Positions 9,010-17,054 of a stretch of 54,635 bases of DNA are shown in pieces. The DNA lies in NCBI GenBank assembly GCA_902529115.1, contig CABZVB010000012.1:1-54635 (forward strand), read 5' to 3'. Under the pieces are notes generated by a model. That model did not search any database and had not been told where the DNA came from. It worked only from the letters and a program-made list of their open reading frames with translations. Each line of letters starts with the position of its first letter. Position 1 is the first letter of the stretch. Position numbers and translations under genes: made by a program. Source of the stretch: an uncultured Balneola sp. (GTDB lineage: Bacteria > Bacteroidota > Rhodothermia > Balneolales > Balneolaceae).

Positions 9010-10290
9010 ATGAATTCACCAATACGACCGTTTACATTATTCATTGCATTAATAATGCTAAGCTATTGCGGCACTACTAACACAGATGAAGAAGTAGATA
9101 GAGCTGGATTTTTAAAAAGTAACTTAGGTAATATAAATAGTATTACCTTAACAAATTTCACTGTTCCTTCATCTTACGATATAGAGGGCACTTTAGCACC
9201 TGGAGCTTATAATGGCCAAAAGCGCCGCTTAGCCCAACTCAAAGAAATTGCTGATTCCTCAAGAAATGAACCAATTAAATGGGATCTAAAAGCAGCTATC
9301 GCAAATGAAAATTATGATATGTTTAATAGTGCTGATGCACAAGGCGGTTCTAATATTCGTACTAAAATAGATGAATTAAATTTCGATGCTGGTAATACCA
9401 GTGTCGCTGATGACTTTGCCAGCTTAGCTGATTTACTTGTACAATCAAGTCAAGCAAATTATACGGTAGATGCATCAAATGGTACAGCAGGAATGATTAC
9501 TACTGGTAGTAAAAAGAGACATGTAAGCGCTAATGGGTTAGAATATGCTCAAATTTTAGAGAAAGGTCTTTATGGTGCTATGATGTATGATCAAATGGTT
9601 GACGATTACCTCAGAGATTCTCAGGCTGGCAAAGACAATGCATTAGGAAATAATGAATCATCTATTGATAACTATGCATCATATGGTACCAGCCGCCAAC
9701 ACAAATTTGACGAAGCATTAGGTTACTTTGGTGCAAATGCAGCAACCTATCCCAATGATGGCAATACTTCAAGTGGCGATGGTATGTTTTTAGCTAATTA
9801 TACTTATGATTTTAGTGATGAAACTGAGGAAGCATACGGAGTTAATTTGGCTCAAGCAGCAATGAATGCTTTTATCGTTGGTAGATCGGTATTAAAAGCA
9901 GGTCAAGGCTTTGGACCTTCGCAAGAAAGTGTTAATGAAGATTTATTTGTTGCTGCAAGAGCAGACATTAAATTATATGTAGAAGCAGGATTAGCAGCAG
10001 CAGCTATGCACTATCTAAATGATGCGATTGCTGATGTATCTGATGCTGACAAAATACATCACTTATCTGAAGCACTGGCATTTATATATGCAATGTCATT
10101 CAACTCAGAAGGTCGATTAACAGCCGAAGAAGCTCACAACGCATTAATCGCAATGGGTTGGTCAAGCTCAGATAGTTCATTAAATGGAATCTATGGAATA
10201 AATTTGTGGACAGTCACTGACGATCAAATGACTTCTGCGATAAATATATTAGATCAATCTTTTCCAGGTTTTAAAGATGCAAATTTCTGA
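9010..10290 (+). CDS. DUF4856 lipoprotein (imelysin-associated)
   Basis: A 426-residue secreted protein. The N terminus has a hydrophobic run ending in LSYC, with Cys20 a probable lipid-anchored cysteine; Tyr before Cys makes the lipobox imperfect. The body matches DUF4856: YDIEGTLAPGAYNGQKRRL near residue 58, EKGLYGAMMYDQMVDDYL near 187, and the signature RQHKFDEALGYFG near 230, followed by Ala-rich helices. DUF4856 proteins in Bacteroidota sit beside imelysin and are thought to be exported iron-responsive proteins; no activity is proven. It is the first gene of the plus-strand cluster, and its stop lies just before the imelysin gene. Composition is clearly more AT-rich than the heme operon. 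Confidence 0.85.
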   Translation: MNSPIRPFTLFIALIMLSYCGTTNTDEEVDRAGFLKSNLGNINSITLTNFTVPSSYDIEGTLAPGAYNGQKRRLAQLKEIADSSRNEPIKWDLKAAIANENYDMFNSADAQGGSNIRTKIDELNFDAGNTSVADDFASLADLLVQSSQANYTVDASNGTAGMITTGSKKRHVSANGLEYAQILEKGLYGAMMYDQMVDDYLRDSQAGKDNALGNNESSIDNYASYGTSRQHKFDEALGYFGANAATYPNDGNTSSGDGMFLANYTYDFSDETEEAYGVNLAQAAMNAFIVGRSVLKAGQGFGPSQESVNEDLFVAARADIKLYVEAGLAAAAMHYLNDAIADVSDADKIHHLSEALAFIYAMSFNSEGRLTAEEAHNALIAMGWSSSDSSLNGIYGINLWTVTDDQMTSAINILDQSFPGFKDANF

Positions 10291-10291
10291 A

Positions 10292-11401
10292 ATGATCTTT
10301 GTCAAACTTAAACGGTTTCAAGCCCTTCTTCTCTCATTGTTGTTAGCATGTTTTATTATTAGCTGCGATAGCGGAGAAGGAGCTTTGGATCTAAATGGGC
10401 AAGATGATTATACTGAATTATTAACTAATCAGGTTAATAATGTCATAATTCCATCTATAAGTAACTATAAGGACGCTACTGAAACCTTATACTTATCAGC
10501 AAATAATTTCTGTAGTTCAATAAATGATAGTAACCTAAATAGTTTTAGAGATGCTTATCATAATACTTACAAATCATTTCAGTCTGCAGCTTTGCATAAT
10601 TATTATGCTAATATCAATTATGACTTGGTTAACACAACTAATTTGTTTCCAATAGATACACTACTACTTAAAAATATTATAATATCAAATACTTATAATT
10701 TTTCATCTGGATCCCAAAAAAGAGCTAATGGATTCCCTGCTATAGATTACCTCATTTACTCATCTCAGAATACTATAAATTCATTTACATCAGATGAAAA
10801 AAAATGCTTGTACCTACTAAAATTGACAGAGTCAATAAAAAACAAAGCTATACAATTAGATGACATGTGGGGTGGTAGTTTAAAAGAAAATTTCATTAGT
10901 AATGACGGTGTAGAAATTGGTAGTTCCATTCATGTCCAACTTAATAGTTCATTATCGTATTATGAAGATCACATAAGAGAAAATAAAGTTGGTTTACCAA
11001 TTGGTCGAATAGGTCCACTAGACTCACCTATAGAGGCTGACCCAAGTAAAATTGAGGCCTATTACCAGTCTTTACATGACGGTAATGATTTATTTGCACT
11101 ATCATTAGTAAAAGAATCTATCCAAGAAATGGAAGGTTTATATCTTGGTGGAAATACATTGAGAAATAATTTAATAAATTCAGGTTATGATAGGCTACTA
11201 ATCAGCAGAGGTCACACAGAAGTGGATTCTGATATTAAATCACAATTTGATTTAATTTACGCGAAAATTGATGAAAGGACCTCAATATCAGGAAATACAG
11301 ATTTATATGATGCTATTCAAGGGCTAATTACAATAATTAAATCTGATCTGTTTCCATTGTTAAACATTCAAGATGCTGATGGTAAAAACGATGGTGATTA
11401 G
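10292..11401 (+). CDS. imelysin-like lipoprotein (peptidase M75 family)
   Basis: Annotated from the ATG at 10292, which directly follows the DUF4856 stop and gives a clean lipoprotein signal, MIFVKLKRF then a Leu/Ile core ending in FIISC (Cys25). An ATG at 10277 would add five residues and overlap upstream by 14 bp. The helical body contains NGFPAIDYLIYS (10727-10762), the Bacteroidota form of the central imelysin motif. It ends in NIQDADGKNDGD, like the D-D-GD tails of these proteins. The classical GxHxxE signature reads GFPAID here, so the His and Glu are missing. Imelysins are periplasmic or surface iron-regulated proteins (EfeO/IrpA relatives). A role in iron binding or uptake is inferred; protease activity is doubtful. 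Confidence 0.85.
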   Translation: MIFVKLKRFQALLLSLLLACFIISCDSGEGALDLNGQDDYTELLTNQVNNVIIPSISNYKDATETLYLSANNFCSSINDSNLNSFRDAYHNTYKSFQSAALHNYYANINYDLVNTTNLFPIDTLLLKNIIISNTYNFSSGSQKRANGFPAIDYLIYSSQNTINSFTSDEKKCLYLLKLTESIKNKAIQLDDMWGGSLKENFISNDGVEIGSSIHVQLNSSLSYYEDHIRENKVGLPIGRIGPLDSPIEADPSKIEAYYQSLHDGNDLFALSLVKESIQEMEGLYLGGNTLRNNLINSGYDRLLISRGHTEVDSDIKSQFDLIYAKIDERTSISGNTDLYDAIQGLITIIKSDLFPLLNIQDADGKNDGD

Positions 11402-11501
11402 TTAGATAGATAGTTAGAGAAATAAACTATATTCTTTACCGGATCACACCACTAATTAAAGGCTATTGGTTAGTTAAACAAAATACGATGACCGTATCGT
11501 T

Positions 11502-11531
11502 AAAACGCTTGTTTTGGAAAATAGGCGTTTT
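11502..11531 (+). other. stem-loop upstream of the HTTM gene
   Basis: AAAACGC (11502-11508) pairs with GCGTTTT (11525-11531), followed by TCTTTAAAAT, in the 147-bp gap before the HTTM start. A second small dyad, ATACG/CGTAT, lies just upstream near 11483-11497. It could be a weak terminator separating imelysin from HTTM-receptor expression, an mRNA-stability element, or chance. The loop is long (16 nt), so confidence is low. Confidence 0.3.
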
Positions 11532-11548
11532 CTTTAAAATAAAACAAA

Positions 11549-12886
11549 ATGCTAACAGAGACTGTAAATAAACTAACAAATAAATCATTTGAAACAACCG
11601 ATATTTCACCCCTAATAACATTCCGAATATTTTTTGGGGCTACTCTGTTTATAACAATTCTGCGATTTTGGATAAATGGTTGGATCGAAGAACTCTACAT
11701 AAGCCCGGAATATCATTTTAATTTTATTTCCAACATCGATGTCTTACCTGATGTTGGTATGTATATAATATTCACAATTCTTTTAATCCTATCGATATTT
11801 ATAACATTTGGCGCATTTTATCGAACTAGTACATCCTCCTTTTTTTTTCTTTTCACATATATAGAATTGATCGATAAAACGTATTATCTCAATCATTATT
11901 ATCTAGTTTCAATACTTACCTTCTATCTAATATTTCTACCTGCGAATCGAGCGTTTTCTCTAGATTGTTATTTTAATCCTTTATTAAAATCGAATCTATG
12001 TTCAAAATGGCATATAACTTTAATCAAATGCCAGCTCTCAATAGTTTATTTTTATGCAGGTTTAGCAAAAATTAATACGGACTGGCTTATAAAAGCTCAG
12101 CCACTTTATACATGGCTACCTGGTAAATTTAGTATACCAATTATAGGTAAATTCACTCATTTAAAAATCACAGCATTATTGTTCAGCTGGGTAGGTTGCA
12201 TTTATGATTTAACCATTTGGCTTTTTTTGTGGATCAAAAAAACGAGAAAATATGCATTTTATGCAGTCATTGTGTTTCATGTAATGACAGGTATACTTTT
12301 TCCAAGAATAGGAATGTTTCCGATGATAATGATTGCAGCTACGACAATCTTTTTACCGTTAAATTTCCACAATAAATGCTTAGAGTTATTATCAATAAAA
12401 AAACGTGAAACTAAATCAGAGCGTATAACTAGGAAAAAGAAAAAAAACGTCCTTTTTGTATACTATTTGATGGTTTTATTCCTGGGTATTCAGGTTCTAA
12501 TGCCACTCAGGCATCATATTTTTTCTAATAACATTTACTGGGATGAAATTGGCTATCGATTTAGTTGGAGGGTCATGCTTATGGAAAAAAATGGCTATAC
12601 AAATATAGTAGTTATTGATCCACGAAAAGAAATACAATATCAGTTAGATCAAGACTTATATCTAAGTAAATTTCAACAACAACAAATGAAATCACAACCT
12701 GATATGATTTTACAATTTGTCAATTACATAGGAGACAATTTCAAAGATATTAATGGATACCCACCCGTAATTAATATTCATAGTAGAATGTCTCTAAATG
12801 GGAGAAAAAGTCAACCATTTTTCATTGATACTGTAAATGTATACAAAAATAATTCTGACAAATTTCTACATGATTTTAAATCTTAG
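11549..12886 (+). CDS. HTTM domain membrane protein, vitamin K-dependent gamma-carboxylase-like
   Basis: A 445-residue polytopic protein of the HTTM (horizontally transferred transmembrane) family, the bacterial relatives of vitamin K-dependent gamma-glutamyl carboxylase. Key blocks are FRIFFGATLF (about 25), FTYIELIDKTYYLNHYYLV (102-120), LPANRAFSLDC (130-140), and VYFYAGLAKINTDWL (166-180). The last aligns with the human carboxylase segment holding catalytic Lys218, which corresponds to Lys174 here. At least five hydrophobic membrane segments precede a soluble C-terminal part (about 320-445). The reaction in bacteria is unknown. It lies between imelysin and a FecA-like receptor. Its 3' end overlaps the receptor by 17-50 bp, implying translational coupling. 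A T9 run sits at about 11840-11848. Confidence 0.88.
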   Translation: MLTETVNKLTNKSFETTDISPLITFRIFFGATLFITILRFWINGWIEELYISPEYHFNFISNIDVLPDVGMYIIFTILLILSIFITFGAFYRTSTSSFFFLFTYIELIDKTYYLNHYYLVSILTFYLIFLPANRAFSLDCYFNPLLKSNLCSKWHITLIKCQLSIVYFYAGLAKINTDWLIKAQPLYTWLPGKFSIPIIGKFTHLKITALLFSWVGCIYDLTIWLFLWIKKTRKYAFYAVIVFHVMTGILFPRIGMFPMIMIAATTIFLPLNFHNKCLELLSIKKRETKSERITRKKKKNVLFVYYLMVLFLGIQVLMPLRHHIFSNNIYWDEIGYRFSWRVMLMEKNGYTNIVVIDPRKEIQYQLDQDLYLSKFQQQQMKSQPDMILQFVNYIGDNFKDINGYPPVINIHSRMSLNGRKSQPFFIDTVNVYKNNSDKFLHDFKS

Positions 12887-15299
12887 ATTCTTAGTTTTTT
12901 TTGCTACTCTGTTTATATGGCAAAATAATTATATCTACTCTCAAGAGTTCATTTTGTCAGGTAAAGTACAAGATGCCTCAGGCAACGACCTACCAGACAT
13001 TGTAATATATTCTAGTCAAATTAATCAATATTCCGTTAGTGATAGTTCAGGCAATTTTGAATTTATTTATAAAAAACCTAGCCTTGTTAAATTATATGCG
13101 AGCGGACTAAACATAATTTCAGACAGTATAACTGTTGATTTAACTTCAACAACAAACATTGTATTTATATTAAACTTCAAATCTTTTGAATTATCTGAGA
13201 TTACTATTCGAAATCAAAATAGTATTTATGATACTCGATTCCTTAGATCTGTCGAGGATTTTGGTATTTATGAAGCAAAAAAGTCTGATGTCATTAATTT
13301 AGAGGATTTAATTGTAAATAAATCAAATAACAATGCCCGGCAAATTTACAGTAAAGTATCAAGTATAAATATATGGGAAAGTGATTATTTTGGATTGCAA
13401 CTCGATATTGGAGGAAGAGGTCTAAGCCCAAATAGATCTTCAAATTTTAATACTCGACAAAATAACTATGGAATTAGTGCTGATCCCTTAGGTTATCCCG
13501 AGAGCTATTACACCCCCCCCTCTCAAGCAGTAAATCAGATTCAACTTGTAAGAGGTGCCGGTGCTCTGCAATATGGAACACAATTTGGTGGATTACTAAA
13601 TTTCATAATGAAAGACGGAGAAAATAGTGACCCTATTAATATAGAATTATCACAAAGCTATGACAATCATGGCACCTTTAGTTCATACAATAGTCTATTC
13701 GGTGAGGCAAAGAGATTAAATTATTTTCTTTACATACAACATAAAAAAGGTGACGGTTGGAGAGAAAATTCAAGTATCAAACAATATGGCTTTTATGCTT
13801 CAATGAATTACAGATTTAGCAAGGGTTTTCGAGTATATCTTGAGTATACACGGATGAATTATGTTAGTCAGCAGCCTGGCGGACTTACTGATAAGAATTT
13901 CTATATTAATCCAAAATTATCAAATAGAAACCGAAATTGGTTCAATGTAAATTGGAATCTTTATTCAAATAAAGTTGAATATTCTCCATTGAATAGACTA
14001 AAGATAAATAATACCACATATGGACTTATTGCTAGTAGAAAATCAATAGGATTATTAGATGATCCTACGGTCATAGATAATATTGGCAATCGCGATTTAT
14101 TAGATGGTAGTTTTGATAATCTTGGAATCGAAACGCGTATTCAATACGATATACCCCTAAAAAATAATTTAAATAATACAATTCTATTGGGCTCTAAACT
14201 TTATAGAGGTGAAACTAACTTCAAACAAGCTATAGGTAGTGCTGGATATGACGCAGATTTTAGTGAGTTAGATACAACAATTTTTTCAAAACCAAAATCT
14301 GATTTTAAGTTTCCAAACTATAACAATGCAATATTTCTAGAGTCTATCATTAGATTAAATAAAAACATAAGCCTTATCCCTGGATTCAGATATGAACATA
14401 TTAAAACAGAATCAAATGGCTATTATACATACAATAAAAAGATAAATAGTTTTGAAGATTTTGTAGAGGAAATTATAAGAGATACTCTATCTGAAAATCG
14501 GAGAATATTTATTTATGGGATTGGCTTATCAATTAGAAATAATTTTTTTACTGAATTTTATGCTAATGCAACATCAAACTATCGTGCTATAAACTTCTCA
14601 GATATTCAAATTCAAACGAAAACACAAATCGTAGATAAAGAGATAAAAGATGAATCGGGATATACCATTGATATAGGAATGAGAAAAGATAACCAATCGC
14701 TATCAAAGTATGATTTCTCTCTTTTTTACACATGGTATTCTAACAAAATTGGAGACATTATTGATGATGGACTTCGAGTGAGAACAAATATTGGGTCAGC
14801 ACAAATTTTTGGTTTAGAATTTCATTATGAAAAAAATTTAAGCACACCTAATATCCTTAACAGGTTCGATGCATTTAATTTTTATTTAAATGGATCAATT
14901 AACCGGGGAAGATATGTAGAAATTAATGATAGGCAACAATCATTCGTTAGTAGTGGTAATTATATTGAAGAAATGCCTAAATATAATTTTAAGACAGGAA
15001 TTTATATTTTGAAAAATAAAATGGCGTTCAATTTACAATCACAGTTTACAGGACTTCAATTTTCAGATGCAGCAAATACCGACGAATCTACTCAGGGTAT
15101 ATATGGAATAATTCCAGATTATTATGTGATTGATTTTTCATATGAATATACGATTAATGATAATTTAGCTCTTCATTTAGATATCAATAATTTAACCAAT
15201 AATTATTTCTTTACTAGAAGAGCATCCGCATATCCTGGGCCAGGCATTATACCCGCTGCTAATCGTACATTAAATTTCACAATTATAATGACATTGTAA
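12870..15299 (+). CDS. TonB-dependent outer-membrane receptor, FecA-like
   Basis: An outer-membrane active-transport receptor of about 809 residues. The ATG at 12870 is preferred because it starts a normal signal peptide (MILNLRFLVFFATLF, cleavage near IYSQ). An upstream ATG at 12837 adds 11 residues and deepens the overlap with the HTTM gene. The order is an N-terminal carboxypeptidase-like beta-sandwich (LSGKVQDASGNDLPDIVIYS), a plug with GGRGLSPNRSSN, GYPESYYTPPSQA and RGAGALQYGTQFGG, then a beta-barrel ending in NRTLNFTIIMTL. The plug wording is characteristic of Bacteroidota ferric-dicitrate-like receptors, and with the imelysin neighbours a ferric-complex ligand is likely. The plug contains a C8 tract. 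Confidence 0.92.
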   Translation: MILNLRFLVFFATLFIWQNNYIYSQEFILSGKVQDASGNDLPDIVIYSSQINQYSVSDSSGNFEFIYKKPSLVKLYASGLNIISDSITVDLTSTTNIVFILNFKSFELSEITIRNQNSIYDTRFLRSVEDFGIYEAKKSDVINLEDLIVNKSNNNARQIYSKVSSINIWESDYFGLQLDIGGRGLSPNRSSNFNTRQNNYGISADPLGYPESYYTPPSQAVNQIQLVRGAGALQYGTQFGGLLNFIMKDGENSDPINIELSQSYDNHGTFSSYNSLFGEAKRLNYFLYIQHKKGDGWRENSSIKQYGFYASMNYRFSKGFRVYLEYTRMNYVSQQPGGLTDKNFYINPKLSNRNRNWFNVNWNLYSNKVEYSPLNRLKINNTTYGLIASRKSIGLLDDPTVIDNIGNRDLLDGSFDNLGIETRIQYDIPLKNNLNNTILLGSKLYRGETNFKQAIGSAGYDADFSELDTTIFSKPKSDFKFPNYNNAIFLESIIRLNKNISLIPGFRYEHIKTESNGYYTYNKKINSFEDFVEEIIRDTLSENRRIFIYGIGLSIRNNFFTEFYANATSNYRAINFSDIQIQTKTQIVDKEIKDESGYTIDIGMRKDNQSLSKYDFSLFYTWYSNKIGDIIDDGLRVRTNIGSAQIFGLEFHYEKNLSTPNILNRFDAFNFYLNGSINRGRYVEINDRQQSFVSSGNYIEEMPKYNFKTGIYILKNKMAFNLQSQFTGLQFSDAANTDESTQGIYGIIPDYYVIDFSYEYTINDNLALHLDINNLTNNYFFTRRASAYPGPGIIPAANRTLNFTIIMTL
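13513..13520 (+). repeat. C8 homopolymer tract inside the TonB receptor plug
   Basis: Eight consecutive C residues encode the Thr-Pro-Pro of the conserved YYTPP plug motif, in a gene that is otherwise strongly AT-rich. A change of one base would shift the frame and truncate the receptor early. Tracts of this kind are known phase-variation sites in other bacteria; variability here is unproven. Confidence 0.9.
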
Positions 15300-15343
15300 G
15301 CTACAAGAATATGCCAGAGCTGCTTATTTCCTTTATTAAAATT

Positions 15344-16129
15344 CTAAATAAAAATTCCCTCAGGATATTGCACCCTAATAAGGCATAATCCATGAGCGGG
15401 TGCGGTGTATATTTGATGATCTTTAAGATCATGTATCCAAGGTAAAGTGCTCGATGAGTTTAGATCCAAATATTGTAAATGCCACATTGTTCCAACCAAC
15501 CTACGAATCATGTTACGCAAAAAGCGATTTGCAGTGATTGTATAAAAAAGCTCGTCTCCCTCAACAGACCAATTTGATTCTACTATCGTACACAAAGTGG
15601 TATAATTCTCAGGATTAGTTTTTGAGAGTAAATCAAAATCATGTTCCCCTACTATCTGAACTGCCAATTCATTAAGTGCCTCTAAATCCCAGTCCTTCCC
15701 TGCATACCAAGATTGATGAGCTCGCAACGGACTTGGTTTAGTTACAATACGATACATATAGCTCCGATATAAAGCATCGAAACGAGCATGAACATTTTCT
15801 TTAACCTCCCAAATATTGGAAATGTAAATAGATGGTCCAAGTATTCGATTCAACCGATGACAAAGCAATGAGCGATCCTCCTCAGGATTACTGGAGGTTG
15901 TTTTTCTAAATCTATTCCAATCTTCGGGATTAATATCAATATGCGCGATTTGTGCCTTTGCATTAACGCACGCATCCGTTCTACCCTGACCTATAATATC
16001 CATTGGTTGCTGAAAAAGTAGATAAAGGGCTTGTTCTATTGTCCCCTCCACTGTTAGGGCATCTGGCTGAACCTGCCAACCCGAAAAAAAGGCTCCATCG
16101 AATTCAATGGATAAAAAAAACCTGGACAT
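15344..16129 (-). CDS. truA: tRNA pseudouridine(38-40) synthase
   Basis: A 261-residue enzyme that converts uridines 38-40 of the tRNA anticodon stem to pseudouridine. The N terminus FLSIEFDGAFFSGWQVQPD is the family hallmark. The catalytic aspartate is Asp52 in GQGRTDACVNA (usual G-GRTDAGVHA). RSYMYRI, FDLLSKTNPENYTT and NRFLRNMIRRLVGTMW complete the fold. The catalytic motif differs at GVHA, read as CVNA, which is common in Bacteroidota. It is the last gene of the minus-strand ccm operon, 1 bp from its upstream neighbour, and is convergent with the TonB receptor 44 bp away. Confidence 0.95.
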   Translation of the reverse strand: MSRFFLSIEFDGAFFSGWQVQPDALTVEGTIEQALYLLFQQPMDIIGQGRTDACVNAKAQIAHIDINPEDWNRFRKTTSSNPEEDRSLLCHRLNRILGPSIYISNIWEVKENVHARFDALYRSYMYRIVTKPSPLRAHQSWYAGKDWDLEALNELAVQIVGEHDFDLLSKTNPENYTTLCTIVESNWSVEGDELFYTITANRFLRNMIRRLVGTMWHLQYLDLNSSSTLPWIHDLKDHQIYTAPAHGLCLIRVQYPEGIFI

Positions 16130-16130
16130 T

Positions 16131-17054
16131 TTATAAGTTGATCCTAAAGTTCAATGTATAATAGATTACAGATGGCTGTTGAATATGATTAATATACAGT
16201 CTATCTAAGTAGGATGACTGGCTACCAAATACCACCTTAGAATAGCCTAACAATCTCATATCAGCCACACCAACTGTTTTAGACTCCAAAATATGTGGGA
16301 AAATATCATGTGAGCCAATCGAGCCTAATCCTAAATGTGCTTGCAGTCCTATTTTATTTGAATCTCTAACCAATCCAAAAGCATGAATGCCGCTAATAAC
16401 ACGATTAATTACCATTAAAGTTACTAAAGCCGGAAGTTGATTTTTGTTCTTATCAACTCGCTCGCGCATATCATTAAACTGACTTCTAGTAGAATTAGAT
16501 TTCCAATTCCATTCATTTTCTGGAATTAGCTCCAAGCGTTTGTTCCAATTACGTGTTCTCAATTGATAATCATTATACAAAGCTAGGTTATCATGATTAG
16601 ATATAGCCAAGTAAATTTCCCGATCTCGACTTGTTAAATCAATTCCTGCATTACTCTGCGCAAAGGTTACAAGTTCATCTTCTAGAAGGGATACCCGATA
16701 TCGAATACCCACGTACGAAAGTATTAATGAAACGTCTACCGCCATATGCCACTGGCCCCGAGTCCAATCCGAAGGATTAGCATAGTGTTCACCCCAACCC
16801 GGAAAAAGGAAAGAACGCCTCAGTGCCGCTGCTGGATTTTTCTGTTCATAAATATCATTATCACTATGTAAAAGAAATTCTGTATCACTCCAAGCATTCT
16901 TAGATGTATCGTTTGAACTGAGTGGTAGCGCATTTGATGGATCATTTTTCACCATGTAGATTTGTGCTAAAGTTGGCATAGAATAACTAAACAAGAATGT
17001 CAGAGTTAGCACTGCAGCAACATATTTATATTCTTGTTTGATAGAAATATTCAT
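16131..17054 (-). CDS. DUF5683-like membrane-associated protein
   Basis: A 307-residue protein with an N-terminal signal or membrane segment (TLTFLFSYSMPTLAQ). Near residue 78 is AALRRSFLFPGWGEHYANPSDW, resembling the S-L-PGWGQ-Y motif of DUF5683 proteins, then WHMAVDVSLILSYVGI as a second hydrophobic segment and another near residue 210 (PALVTLMVINRVISGIHAF). The family is found in Bacteroidota and has no known function. It is packed between ccmF (adjacent with no gap) and truA (1 bp), so it is probably envelope-located and co-expressed with cytochrome c maturation. Function not assigned. Confidence 0.6.
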   Translation of the reverse strand: MNISIKQEYKYVAAVLTLTFLFSYSMPTLAQIYMVKNDPSNALPLSSNDTSKNAWSDTEFLLHSDNDIYEQKNPAAALRRSFLFPGWGEHYANPSDWTRGQWHMAVDVSLILSYVGIRYRVSLLEDELVTFAQSNAGIDLTSRDREIYLAISNHDNLALYNDYQLRTRNWNKRLELIPENEWNWKSNSTRSQFNDMRERVDKNKNQLPALVTLMVINRVISGIHAFGLVRDSNKIGLQAHLGLGSIGSHDIFPHILESKTVGVADMRLLGYSKVVFGSQSSYLDRLYINHIQQPSVIYYTLNFRINL

